From positions 11,271,641 through 11,335,640 of the forward strand of contig JAKSZT010054568.1 of the NCBI GenBank assembly GCA_026826555.1: a DNA stretch of 64,000 nucleotides, written 5' to 3'. Under the pieces are notes generated by a model. The model did not search any database, had not been told where the DNA came from, and saw nothing but the letters and a program-made list of their open reading frames with translations. Shown here in pieces: positions 34,899 through 46,060 of this stretch; position 1 is the first letter of the stretch; every line of letters begins with the position of its first letter. Origin of the DNA: Tolypeutes matacus (lineage: Eukaryota > Chordata > Mammalia > Cingulata > Chlamyphoridae). The translations under genes and the position numbers were made by a program.

Positions 34899-35031
34899 GG
34901 GGAGCTGATGCGGCTCAGTGGTTGAAGTGCCAGCTTCCCACATACAAGGTCTCAGGCTTAATCCCCAGCCCTGGTACCTGAAAAAATAAAAATTCTGTTA
35001 AAAAAACAAAACAAACAAACAAACAAAAAAA
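34899..35031 (+). mobile_element. tRNA-derived SINE (xenarthran DAS-like), second of a tandem pair
   Basis: It starts 'ggggagctgatgcggctcag' and has the B-box-like block 'ggtctcaggcttaatcccc', then 'agccctggtacctg' and a long A-rich (ACAA)n tail. Its body is of the same short type as the minus-strand SINE near 17.9 kb. Confidence 0.85.
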
Positions 35032-35040
35032 TCACCTCTG

Positions 35041-35923
35041 AACATTGTCCATTTCTGATCTTTTCCCTGTGAACCTATCTTTACTTTGAGACCTCACTTA
35101 TTCCAAGGTCACTTCCCTGGAACCCTCCACTATGAGAGGACACAGTCTTGAACAAATTATAAAAGAATAAGAGAGGAAGGTGAGAGTTAAATTCAGCACA
35201 CTTGACTCATTACCAAGTCTCTTGGGCCTTTGAAACTGCCTATTTGCGGGGAATTCTGAAGTATCGGTGGTTTTGTATCGACTCACAGTAGATTATAACT
35301 TGTAGGCTTGGGAATAGCTCAGTGCGGGTGGAAGGTGGAAAGGAGAAGTGATTGCTGATAGTCTGAGATTAAGAGAAATGACAAAACGTGTGTGAAAGGG
35401 CAAAGAGATGAGCAAAAAATCAAAGTAGAGGCCATTTCACAGAGGAGCAAGTGGTTTTAAATTTTCTAGGGCCTCCAAGGATATCTTTCCTACCCAGTCC
35501 AAAATTAGTAGGGAGGGAATCAGGGAAATGCAAAAATGACATGACTTCCAACGCCTGAGTAGCTGGAGTCTAATCTGGGCTTTGTTATACACTGTTTGCA
35601 ATAAACTTGAGAAAATAGTCCATTTCAGGGTTTGGTCTCATCTATTAATTGAGAGATTTAGGCTACATGGCCACTTGAGAACACTTGGTTTCAGAGTTTT
35701 ATGACAGTCAATAAAATCATATTCATAATGACTGGTTCTGCATTTTTTGAAGGACATGTTCAGTCATTATGCGTTCTTAACATGCATTCTGTGTGTGTCC
35801 GTGCCTGCATGTGTATATATCACAAGGTTGTTTTTTTCTTGTGTGTGTGGGTAAAAATCAATTTTTTCACAATACATACCGATATTTATAAAATGATATA
35901 TAAATATATATGCATATATGTGC
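35041..35923. other. Unique intergenic sequence
   Basis: Nothing was recognised apart from short TG/TA-rich runs after about 35,790. Confidence 0.5.
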
Positions 35924-36000
35924 ATTTGCTTACATAAATGTGTGTGTATATATATATTTTAAATTTGCTTACATAAATGTGTGTGTATAATATATTTTAA
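35924..36000. repeat. Direct tandem duplication, about 39 bp x 2
   Basis: The unit 'atttgcttacataaatgtgt' + 'gtgtata...' occurs at 35,924-35,962 and again at 35,963-36,000. The two copies differ by a short TA-count change. Confidence 0.85.
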
Positions 36001-36062
36001 AGGTGCTTACATTACCTAAATATTACACAGAAATTACAGGGATTCCCATGTTCCCCACCACA
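36001..36062 (-). mobile_element. L1 3' UTR fragment
   Basis: The plus strand 'cctaaatattacacagaaat' and 'acagggattcccatgttccc' is the reversed L1 3' UTR motif seen at 24.5 kb. Only about 60 bp are present. Confidence 0.5.
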
Positions 36063-36109
36063 AGGTTTTGTTTTGTTTTGTTTTTATGTTCAGAGGCTCC
36101 ACATAGTAA

Positions 36110-36288
36110 TGAAAAGAATACAAATGACTTTGGACTCACATAAGTCAGGTTTCAGGATTTAGCTCTAACAGTTTTAAAGTATGTGGCTTTTGTTAACTAT
36201 TTTGGATCCACAGTTCCATTCTCTGTAAAATGTGAACCCTAAAACACACTTTGAAAGTTTGCCATGGAAATTAAAATCAAATGTGGTT
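36110..36288 (+). repeat. MIR SINE fragment
   Basis: Forward MIR order with many substitutions: 'aatgactttggactcacat', 'gatttagctctaacagtttt', 'cattctctgtaaaatgtgaa' and 'ccctaaaacacactttgaaa'. Confidence 0.6.
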
Positions 36289-36399
36289 GTTATATATTTA
36301 AAATCTTAAATTTAAGTGCCTAGGTAACCATAAAGAAAATATATAAACTATATACATAAAGAAAGAGAAGATACTCAAATGCCAGAAAAAAGTGCTACA

Positions 36400-37122
36400 T
36401 TATCTCTAGTTACATTAAATGTAAACGGATTATGCTTTCTAATCTAAAGGCAGAGATTGGCAGAATGGATAAAATAGCATGATCCAACTATATGCATTTA
36501 TAAGAGACTGATGTAAAATTCAAAGATACAAGTAGGTTTAAAGTGAAAGGAGGAGTGAAAAAATATATATGCAATGCAAATAGTAATCAAAAGAGAGCTG
36601 GTGTAGCAATACATTATCAGAAAAAAAAGACTTTAAGTGAAAAACTGTTACAGGGGATAAGGAAGGTCACTATATACTGACAAAGGTGTCAATTCAACAA
36701 GAAGACATGACTAATATGAATATATGTGCACCTAAAGGAAGAGTCTTAAAATATATGAAAGAAATATTGGCAGATTTAAAAGGAGAAATAGATGGCTCTA
36801 TATTAATAGTGGGAGGATTTAACATACCACTTTCAATGATGCATAGAACATCCAGACAGAAACTCAATAAAGAAATAGAAGACCTGAATGATATATAAAC
36901 CATTAGACAGACATGTATGAAACACTTCATCCAACAGCAGCAGAATACATATTCTTCTCTAGAGCACATGGTCCATTCTCCAAGATAGAACACACGTTAG
37001 ATCATAAAACAAGTGTCAATAATTTAAAAAATATTGAAATAATACAATGTATTCACTCTGACTACAATGGAATGTGGCTAAAAATCAACAGAGGGAGAAA
37101 CGGCAAATTCACAAATGTGTGA
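36400..37122 (+). pseudogene. L1 ORF2 endonuclease domain, degenerate
   Basis: Two frame segments retain endonuclease sequence: 36,686-36,898 and 36,913-37,122. The first has the motif 'ILIVGGFNIPLS', where active L1s have Asp in 'VGDFN', so that Asp is lost. The second has 'SDYNGM' where the family has 'SDHNGM', so the catalytic His is Tyr. A stop lies between them. It derives from the AP-type endonuclease that nicks target DNA. Activity is excluded. Confidence 0.85.
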
Positions 37123-37199
37123 AAATTAAAAATGCACTTTTTAAAAACCAAAAGGTTAGAGAGAAAAAATTAAAATTAGAAAATATCTTGAGGCAAATG

Positions 37200-38449
37200 A
37201 AAATGAAAGCAGAGCCTACCGAAACTTATAGGATGGCGTGAAGGTAGTGCTCTGAGTGGAACTTAAAGTTCTAAGTGCTTACATAAAAAAGAAGAAAGAT
37301 CTTAAACCATTTCCCTACTCTCCCAACTGGAGGATCATAAAAAGAAGAGCAAAATAAACCCAAAGCAAACAGAAGGAAGAAATAACAAAGTATTAGAGTG
37401 GAGATAAATGAAAAAGAGAATAAAAATAGAGAATCAATGAAAACAAGTTCATTCTACCAATAATATAGAAAAACTGTTGACAAAGAAAAAATGATTAAAA
37501 TTAGAAATAAAAGGGGGGAACATTATTATCAACTCCACAAAATAAAAGGATTATAAGTGGGTTCTATGAATAACTGCATGTCAACAAATTAGATAACCTA
37601 GATTAAATGGATGAATTCCTAGAAACATACAATCTATCTCACTGGTTCAGGAAGAAATAGAAGATATCAACAGAGCAAAAACAAGTAAAGAGATTGAATC
37701 TGTAATGATAAAAAAAAAAAAAACTCTCAAAAAAGAAATGCCCAGGACCAAATAGTTTCAAATCCTGTTCAAACTCTTCTAAAAAATAGAAGACGAGGGA
37801 GCACACGCTAACTCATTCTACAAGGCCAATATCACCCTAATACTGAAGCCAGGTAAAGATATCACAAGAAAAGGAATTATATACTAATATCCCTTAAGAC
37901 TATAGATGCAAAAGTACTCAACAAAATACTATCAAACTGAATCTAACAGCCCAGTAAACCAATTGTACACCATGATTAATTAGGATTTATTCCAGGTATC
38001 AAGAATGGTTCAACATAAGGAAATCAATTAATGTTATACACCACTTTAATAGAAGGTAGATACCATAGGATCATTGCAATTGGCACAACAAAGACATCTG
38101 AAAAGATGTAGCATCCCAGGTTGATGACACACTGGGATAGAAGGAACCTCCCTCAACATAATAAAAGGCATGTATGAAAACCTTGCCACTAACACCATAT
38201 CAATGGTGAAAGATGGAAAGTTTCCCCACTAAGATCAGGAACAAGACAAGGATGCCCACTGTCACCATTGTTACTCAACATTGCACTGGAATTCTAGCCA
38301 GAGCAGTTAGGCAATAAAATAAATAAAAGGCATCCTAATTGGACTGGAAAGTGTAAAACTTTCTCTACTGCAAATGACATGAAGAAAATCCTGAATGGTC
38401 CTAAATCTAGTAAACAAATTCAGCAGTGAGGCAGTACATAAGTAACATC
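37200..38449 (+). pseudogene. L1 ORF2 reverse transcriptase region, degenerate
   Basis: Recognisable DNA blocks include the 'gatttattccaggtatcaag' + 'aatggttcaacataagg' block of the fingers/palm. The 'QGCPLSPLL'-type motif follows at about 38,242-38,275. Near 38,360 'ctctactgcaaatgacatg' replaces the 'FADD' catalytic block, with the first Asp no longer encoded and adjacent bases missing. Frames are broken many times. The nested L1 interrupts the sequence after 38,470. Confidence 0.85.
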
Positions 38450-38470
38450 AAAAACCAGTAGCGTTTCCAT

Positions 38471-39485
38471 ATGATAACATGGATGAATCTTGAAGATATA
38501 CAAAGCGAAGTAAGCCAGACACAAAAGGACAATATTGCATGGTCTCGTTAATATGAACTAAATATGAAGAATAAACACATGGAGTTAAAACTTAGAGTAG
38601 AAGTTATTAAGAGATAAGAAGAGGGCTGAGAAGAACTACTGATGTTTAATATATGTAGATGTTTTAATTAACTTGGTTGTAAAAATGTGGAAATGGATAG
38701 AGTTGATGGTAACACATAGTAGCAGCTGGTTTTTAAATAGGACTGTGGCTGAAAGGCGTAGTCTGGGGAAGTAAATGTCAATTAAAAGAAAGCTAAAGAA
38801 TAATCTGGGGACTGAATAACAGTGAACCCAGAGGTGGATGAGAATTGTGGTTGAGGGTACAAATGCAAGAGTGTCCTTCTGTGAGCTAGAGCAGATGTAC
38901 ATCACTATGGCAGGGTGGTGGGAATGTGGAGAAGCATGGGAAAACTACAATTGGTGTAACCTATAAACAGTGGTTAACAGCACACTATTATATTCTTTCT
39001 TCAATGCCAAAGATATACTGTGCTGATAATGGGGGAGTATGGAAAATGTGTGCTAAATGTATGCTATGGACCATGGTTGGTGGTAATAATCTGATGATAT
39101 TATCTCATAATCTGTAACAAATGTTCCACCACGGCGTGGTGTGTTGGTGAAGGGGTGTTGTATGGGAATTCTACACATGTACACAATAGTTTTGTAACTT
39201 TATAACCTCTGTAATAAGAATATATATTTTAAAAATAGGGTAGGTTGGGGGAAAAATACACCAAATGTAGGATAGGGACTATAGTTAGCAGTAATATTTT
39301 GACGATGCTCTTGTCTAGTTTGTAACAAATGTTTCCCAACAAAGCAAGGTGTTGGTAGAGGGGAGATGTATGGGACCATAGTCTGATGTTATACATATTT
39401 ACTTCGTAAGTTCACAACTCTTACTATACACTAATAGTTTATGCACATTCTTGTATGAATGATATACTTCAATAAAAATATATTT
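38471..39485 (+). mobile_element. Nested 5'-truncated L1 3' end
   Basis: It begins 'atgataacatggatgaatct', which parallels the host L1's own 3' part at about 40,900 ('gataacatgaatgaaccct'), and ends in an 'ataaaaatatatttaaaaa' tail. A duplication of ORF2 sequence, 38,450-38,470 and 39,486-39,506 ('aaaaaccagtagcgtttcc' versus 'aaaaatcattagtgtttct'), marks the insertion site. Two internal blocks, about 39,068-39,230 and 39,283-39,480, resemble each other. Confidence 0.85.
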
Positions 39486-39506
39486 AAAAAATCATTAGTG
39501 TTTCTA

Positions 39507-40520
39507 TTTAGTAGTAATGAACAAACTGAAGAGGAGATCAAGAAAAATTTGTTTTCCAATAGCAACTAAAATAATCAAATATTTCACAATAAATTTAACA
39601 CATGATATAAAGGACCTTAATGAAAGACCATAAAACATTGCTGAAAGAAATCAAAGAAGACCTAAATAAAGGAAGGGCATTCCTTGTTTAAGGAATGGAA
39701 GACTAAATATTATTAAGATGTCAGTTTTACCCAAAGTGACTTACAGTTTGAACACATATAAAACTCCAATAGCTTTCTTTGTAGAAATAAAATCCAATAA
39801 TCAAATTTATATGGAAGGACAAGGGTCCTAGATAGCTAAAACATCTTGAAAAAGAAGAATGGAGTTGTAGGACTCACAGGTCCTGAATTTAAAACTTATT
39901 ACAAACCTACAGTAATCAAAAGATCATTATACTGGCACAAGGCAGTTGTATAGATCAATGAAATTGAATTGAGAGTTCAGAAATAAACCCCTTACATCCA
40001 GGATCAATTGATTTTTACATGGGTGCCAAGTCCACTCAACAGGGAGAGAATAGTGTCTTCAATAAATGGTGTTGAGAAAGCTGTGTATACATATAAAAAA
40101 GAATGAAGGTGGACTCTGCACATTATATAAAAAATTAATTTAAAATGGATCAAAAACCCAAATATAAGAATAATGACTAAAATTCTAGAAGAAAACGGAG
40201 GAAAGCCTCTTCAAGATATTGTGTTAGGCAATAGTTTCTTAGAGTTTACACTGAAAGCATGAGCAACAAAACAAAAGTAGATAAATGGGACTTCATCATG
40301 AAAATAAAGACAAACTGCAGAGTGAGAGAAATATTTGGAAACTATATATCCGATAAGGGTTTAATATCCAGAATATATAAAAAATCCTAGAACTCAACAA
40401 CAAAAAGACAAACAATGCAACTAAAAATGGGCAAAAGACTTGAATAGACATTTCTCCAAAGAAGATATACAAATGACCAAAAAGAACATGAAAATAACAT
40501 CATTAGCCATTTCACATTCA
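39507..40520 (+). pseudogene. L1 ORF2 C-terminal region, degenerate
   Basis: This is ORF2 sequence continuing after the nested insertion. Blocks include 'taatgaaagaccataaaaca' + 'ttgctgaaagaaatcaaag', 'gatagctaaaacatcttgaa', 'acaggtcctgaatttaaaac', 'actggcacaaggcagttg' and 'gggcaaaagacttgaataga' + 'catttctcc'. Multiple stops remove coding capacity. Confidence 0.85.
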
Positions 40521-41470
40521 CTAGAATGCTACTATTTTTAAAAAGGGAAAATATCAAGTGTTGGAGAGGATGTGGAGAAATAAGGGCACTTGTTCATTGC
40601 TGTTGGGAATGTAAAATGGTGTAACTACTAAGGAAAACTGTTTGGTAGTTCCTTAGAAATGTTAGTATAGAATTACCCTGTGACCCAGAAACTTCCAAGT
40701 ACATACCCAATAGAATTGAAATTAGGGACTTGAACAGATATTTGCACACCAATGTTCACAGCAGCATTATCACAATGGTTAAATGGTAGAAGTAACCCAA
40801 GCGTTCACCAACAGATGAATGGAGAAACGAAATGCTGTATATACATACAGCGGATGACTATTCAGAGGTAAAAAGGAATGAACTTCTAAAACATGTGATA
40901 ACATGAATGAACCCTGAAGACATCATGTTGAGTGAAATAAGCCAGACACAAAAGGACAAATATTGTATGATTGTACTGATAAGAAGTAATTGGAATATGT
41001 AAATTCATAGAGTCAGAAACGAGAATATGGGTTACCAGGGGCTGCAGTGGGAATAGGGAATGGGGAGTTCATGCTTAATTGGCACATCGTTTCTGTTTGG
41101 GGTGATGGAAAAGTTTTGGTAATGGATGGTGGTGATGGTAGCACAGCATTGTGGGTGTCATTAACCCCCCTGGATTATATATTTGAATGTGGTTAAAAGG
41201 GGAGATTTTAGGTTATATATATGTTACTAGAAGAAAAATTAATAATAAAACATAAGAGTGACTACACAAGGAAAGAACCCTAATGTAAACTCTGGACTAT
41301 AGATTATAGTACAATTACAATCATTTTCTTTCTTCAGTTGTTACAAAGGTACCGCACTAATGCAAAGTCTTTATAACAGGTAAACTATATGTGGGGGCAG
41401 GAGGCTGTATATGAAAACTCTATATGACTTTTTATAAACCCACAACTTCTCTAATAAAAATAGAACCAAT

Positions 41471-42146
41471 ATTTTATAAAATATATATCCTATGAAAAAT
41501 TGTCTTATTAAATACAATTAAGAAACAGTGCATTAATTTCATTTACTTTTCTTTGCCAAATGCTGGCAAATGTATGATTTTTGGCTAGTGGAAAATTAAT
41601 ATTTATTAAACAGAAATTTTGAGAAATATACCCAATATATAAATGATATCATGTGTTTTTGTTTTGTTTCATCTTTTGTAAAAAAATAAATTCAGCTTTA
41701 GATGCTGAATAATGGAATAATCAGAATTACACCAAAGTTATGCACATATCCACAAAATGGTATTTATTCATCTGATCATGTATTTAAGTATATTCCAACT
41801 TCTAGAGCATGCCTCTCTGTCTTAACATGCTTCCCATATATCCTGCATGAAATGCTGTAGGGCTTGAATTTGCACAGGTCCTTTACCTACAGGAAAGTTT
41901 ACTTTTCACCCACGCACCAGGAACTGACATCACTGCTTTACACACATGATCAGCAGTAGAGAAATCACTTCAAAAATTATATTATGTTCTTATTAGACAG
42001 TGTGTCTCAGGTAGTCAGACATGCTGCATTTTTAATGATGTTAGCATACTCAGAAGATTTCGTGACAGCTGTATTTTGCATCATGCATTCTAATAGCAGG
42101 GCAATCACCACCAAGCAGCGAGCCTTGGTTCTTGGTGTGGGGATCT
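41471..42146. other. AT-rich intergenic sequence
   Basis: Nothing was recognised apart from A/T-rich text next to the L1 tail. Confidence 0.5.
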
Positions 42147-42290
42147 TGTCCTTTTTAGGTGGAAAGCACAGAGGTACATATGTACATAAATAGGTCAATG
42201 GTATATCAGTGGTATTAAAATGTCCTTTTTAGGTGGAAAGCACAGAGGTACATATGTACATAAACAGTATATGCTGGTATTAAAATGTCC
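42147..42290. repeat. Direct tandem duplication, 74 bp and 65 bp copies
   Basis: Copy one (42,147-42,220) and copy two (42,221-42,285) share 'tgtcctttttaggtggaaag', 'cacagaggtacatatgtaca' and a 'ggtattaaaa' end; a third start, 'tgtcc', follows. The copies are nearly identical apart from a 9-bp length difference in the middle, so the duplication is recent. Each copy contains the palindrome 'gtacatatgtac'. Confidence 0.95.
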
Positions 42291-43724
42291 TTGAGAGATC
42301 ACTAGAAATAAAGTGTCTAAAATGCTTCTTAAGGGGGCAATAACTTAGGAACATTTTAATGTAACACACCTTTTTATTATATATATACAAATGTGTGTGA
42401 CATACATACCTCTACATGCACACATGGATTCACATATTGAATAAAACGGAAATAAATTATACCAAAATGCTTTACAAAGTATGTCTCTGGTTACTGGATT
42501 ATAGATATTTTTTATTTCCTTCTTTTAAGATTTTTACACTTTCTTACAAGAAGCACAGATCATTTGAAACCATTATTTTAAAAAGCAACATTTATCATAG
42601 GTTCTATTTGAGCTTTGTGTCAGATGAAAAAGGTTATTCAAAGTGAAAAGGCAGACTTGAAACACTTAGAGATTAACATGTAACTAGGGAAAAAAGAACA
42701 GATATACAGAAGTAACTGATAGTACAGAGTGAAGGCCAAAAGAAGGATTTGAACTATAATGTTTCCTCCATTTTGGGAGGAAAACAGTTCTCTTTATCTA
42801 TGTGTTCAGAAAAGCAGTCAAAGAAGAGATAGGGCTTGGAATGATAACTCTGTCAATGGGATTAGTTTGGTTTATGTAGTTAAATATAGCAGGAAAAAGT
42901 GGATTAAACAAGATTGGAGTTTAATTCTCTGCTAAGTAAAATCTGTCTAGATGGAGGACGTCCAGGGTGAGGATTTTCTTCATTATCCTTCCATCTGGTT
43001 GCTCCAACATCCCAATATGTGGCGCTGAAACCCAGCTTCTGTATCCAAGTTCCAGCTGTCAGGAAAGAAGAAAAGTCCTCATTCGCTTCTTTTAAAAAGC
43101 CCCCGAGAAACACCCAAAAAACCCTTTTACTCAGAACTCACTGGACAGAACTCGCTCCCAGGCTGTACAAAGAAGACTCTGCGTTACTCCAGGAAGCAAT
43201 GCTTTCTCCTAAAACATGCGTGTTACAAACGAGCAAAAAAGGAGAAGAGGTATTTGTTGGGCAACTGGCTGTCTCTGCCAGGGGTCTTTCCTTCGACAAT
43301 CTAAACATCTCAGCACGTCTTTCTTATTATTTACAGAGCAGTCCCCTCCTCGCAGGAAAAATATCCCTCATACATTTACTCCATCCAGCTTGGAGTCCAC
43401 AGATGGTAGGTGACAGACATCCCTTTCTCAGGGAAGAAGTGGCTCCTGGTCACCAACATTGTCTAAACTGGAAACAATTTATTTGCCCACAAAATAACCA
43501 ATAGGGACAATGGAGAAGGTACAGCACAAGTCAGTAAACTGCTGTTCAGAAAAGGAGCTGATCCTGTCAATGTGGGCAGTGAAATAAAATACTCAACACT
43601 CCAGGAACCTGGAGGCAATTATTTGGGACTGGCAAATTCTGGGAAAGCCTCCCAGAGAAATCCATTTCATATATACATATGCTCCAGAGAAGGGAAAGGT
43701 CTAATGAAAGTGATGGTGAAAATG
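42291..43724. other. Unique intergenic sequence
   Basis: No repeat or gene was recognised. The plus-strand open frame at 43,019-43,504 (161 codons) has no recognisable domain. Confidence 0.45.
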
Positions 43725-43835
43725 ACCTCAGTGATAACAGGAAGGAAACTAGTAACTGGCACCTGTTAAGTGTTTCTATTTCTTTGTTTTCCCTTCTTAT
43801 CTCTCTACGTGTGTTAACTCACTTCACAGAGGGGT
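43725..43835 (-). repeat. Possible MIR fragment
   Basis: The order 'ggcacctgttaagtgtttct', 'gtgtgttaactcacttcaca' and 'gaggggtg' faintly matches the reverse MIR 3' end. It is a weak call. Confidence 0.4.
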
Positions 43836-44395
43836 GATTTCCAAACCATAGATAATAAACACCATTGGGTTGGATCTTATGTTTTTGCCCAGCTAATGTT
43901 TTACTCTTTCATCAACCTATTTTAGACAGTTCATGCCCTAACACTGTAGAGACAATTACAATATTTAGATCTATGCATCATTTTATGAATCAGAAATAAT
44001 CATGTACTTTACACATAGAAGGAGAACCATATTTATATGCCCTAAAAAGAGCCAGTATGAAAAAGAAAATGATAAATGGACTGTTGAAAAATATTCTAAC
44101 TGTGCATATCTTCTTTCTTTATTTACCATGTTGTGTACAAGGTTAAAATAACAATTTGTGGAGGAAGGATCTTCTGAAGCAATAATTTAGGAACACTCTG
44201 TTCATGTATTTTTAAAAAATATTGCTTTGCTTCTAAGAATGTCTAATACAAGCAAAGAGAGACTTTGTTTCTGATCATCCTTCAGGGATGAGATTTGGTT
44301 GCATGGTCCTTGGCACATAGCAACAAGGAAGGCATCCTGTTTAAATGCGAGGCTTCGAGTATCCTTGCCCTAGTGGCACCTGCACTGTCTAGAGC
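43836..44395. other. AT-rich intergenic sequence
   Basis: Nothing was recognised. Confidence 0.5.
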
Positions 44396-44615
44396 ATTAC
44401 TGTCCGATAGCAGTGACTGTGATGATGGAAACGGCCTTTATCTGTGCCCTCTGTTACAATAGCCGCCAGTCACGCGTGGCTACTGAGCCCTCAAAATGGG
44501 ACTAGTGCAAATGAGGAACAGCATTTAAATTTTACATTAAATTAATGTAAATTTCATTTTAAATAGCTGCATAGGCCTAGGGGCTACCATATGGATAGCA
44601 CAACTCCGCAAACAC
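44396..44615 (+). mobile_element. hAT-type palindromic DNA transposon relic
   Basis: The blocks 'agcattactgtccgatagca', 'gtgatgatggaaacggcctt', 'cacgcgtggctactgagccc', 'gactagtgcaaatgaggaac' and 'ttttacattaaattaatgta' reproduce a mammalian non-autonomous hAT-Charlie element with a mirror-symmetric centre. It is the same family as 33,868-34,075. It carries no transposase. Confidence 0.75.
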
Positions 44616-44734
44616 AAAACTCAGTTAAATCAATAAGGAAAACACCTGCAACGATACACAATATTTCATTAAAAATCTTTGGGCATTATGAACACCGAGT
44701 AATAGGGTAAGAACAAGAAATAGATTGATTATCA

Positions 44735-44905
44735 AATTAGTCTATAAAATATTTATTGAACACCAACAACTAGTTTTCAATGGGCTACAGATACAAATGG
44801 GAATGAAAAAAGACAAGGTCTATTTCCAGTGGCGAATGTGAGAGGCAATTCATAAAATGTTCAGCTTAATATGCAATGCAGTGTGAGGTAGTGGCAAATG
44901 CCTGC
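44735..44905 (+). repeat. Ancient interspersed repeat, family uncertain
   Basis: The text 'aaaatatttattgaacacca' + 'acaactag', 'gggctacagatacaaatggg' and 'aatgcagtgtgaggtag' follows the mammalian repeat pattern 'aaatatttattgagcacctac ... ggggatacag'. I cannot assign a family firmly. Confidence 0.4.
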
Positions 44906-44977
44906 CTTGAGGAAAGCTGAGTGTGGGACCAGAGGGAGATGGAATGGGGAGTGAGGGCTGCTCTAGTGTGGATGGTG

Positions 44978-45388
44978 CATTCGTTTTCTCGGTTTGCTGA
45001 AACCAAGTACCACGACCGAAATGTGCTATCTCACTCTGGAGACCAGAAATCAGTAGGGCCCTGCTTCACTGAAGTCTGTAGAGGGGACCCTTCCTCGCCT
45101 CTTCTAGCTTCTGATCTTTTCCAGCAATCCTTTACATCTCTTGGCTCGCAGAGGCAGCTCTCCAGTCTGCCTCCCTCTTCCCATGACCTTCTCCCATGTC
45201 TGTCTGTCTGCCTCTTCTCCCCTTCTTATCAGGACACCCATCATATTGGATAAAGGGCACACACTCATCGGCATGAGCTCATTTTAACCTCACCAATTCT
45301 ATCTGCAATGACTCGATTTCCAAATAAAGGTGCGGGAACCGGGGCTTATTGACCTGTCTTTTGGGGGACACAATTCAGCCCATAGCAG
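44978..45388 (-). mobile_element. MLT1-like LTR relic, nearly complete
   Basis: The plus strand reads 'cattcgttttctcggtttgc', 'accaagtaccacgaccgaaa', 'cttcttatcaggacacccat', 'gagctcattttaacctcacc' and 'tttgggggacacaattcagc' + 'ccatagcag'. This is the reverse complement of the LTR class seen at 8.4 kb. No internal region is attached. Confidence 0.75.
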
Positions 45389-45479
45389 ATGGTCAGGGAA
45401 AGTACAGGTGAAATTGGGATGCTTGAAACAAGGCTTTCAAAGACCAGGAGTAGGTGAGGAGGCAAGCTTTGCAGATGTC

Positions 45480-45700
45480 TTAGAGAAGGTGGTCTAGGCA
45501 GGGAGAAGCAAGTGCAGAAGCCCTCGGCAGGAGCTGCCATGGATGGTTTAGGACACCCCTAAGAGAGTAAGGATGCGAGGGGAAGAAACTCACAAGGCCA
45601 CATCAGACAGGGTTTGTGGGCCCTGGCAGATTGTGAATTTTATTCTGAAGGGATGGGAAGGCATTAATTTTCACTGCTTAAGAACTCTTGTTGCAACTGA
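45480..45700 (-). mobile_element. L2 LINE 3' fragment
   Basis: The plus strand reads 'gagaagcaagtgcagaagcc', 'ggccctggcagattgtgaat' and 'tttattctgaagggatggga' + 'aggcat', the reverse complement of the L2-type 3' region seen at 12.6-13.1 kb. The family name rests on recall. Confidence 0.5.
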
Positions 45701-45984
45701 TAATGCCATAGGAATTTCTTCAGAAATTCACTGATTTTAATCTAAATTGGAGTAAGTATTCCCCCAAGAAATTAAATATTATTTTAAAAACAATGGACAT
45801 TTATAGTACTTGTAATACTTTAAAGGGAAAAAAATTTAAACAATATTTCACAGCCTTAACTAAACAATTTCATTTTCTATCTTTATTATAAGTGTAAAAT
45901 TTAAAGAATAAAATAGGTAAGCAACAATAACAAAAAAATGCTTATCATATCTAAGTCTTTTCAATGGTAGGTGAGAAACTAACA

Positions 45985-46060
45985 GTTATTAAACACCTTT
46001 CATGTTTGCAAACTCTGCAGAACTTTACATACTTTACTCCTAAAAGTACAAGCAAGAAAA
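45985..46060 (-). repeat. Possible MIR fragment
   Basis: A short reverse MIR-like order: 'ttattaaacacctttcatgt', 'actctgcagaactttacata' and 'ctttactcctaaaagtacaa'. Weak. Confidence 0.4.

Larger units (their letters stand above)
36290..41470 (+). mobile_element. 5'-truncated L1 LINE with a nested L1
   Basis: The element starts in the region between the ORFs ('ttaagtgcctaggtaaccat', also seen in the HAL1 element at 62.3 kb). It continues through ORF2 endonuclease, reverse transcriptase and C-terminal regions and ends in a 3' UTR with 'ctaataaaaatagaacc'. ORF1 is missing. A second L1 3' end (38,471-39,485) splits ORF2. Stops and frameshifts throughout make it non-functional. Confidence 0.9.

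Noticed and set aside
36686..37122. Two open frames with clear protein similarity (endonuclease)
   Set aside because: They are not a host gene; they are remnants of L1 ORF2 with catalytic residues lost.
43019..43504. 161-codon plus-strand open frame
   Set aside because: No domain, signal or splice context was recognised. The length is within chance for a 64-kb window.
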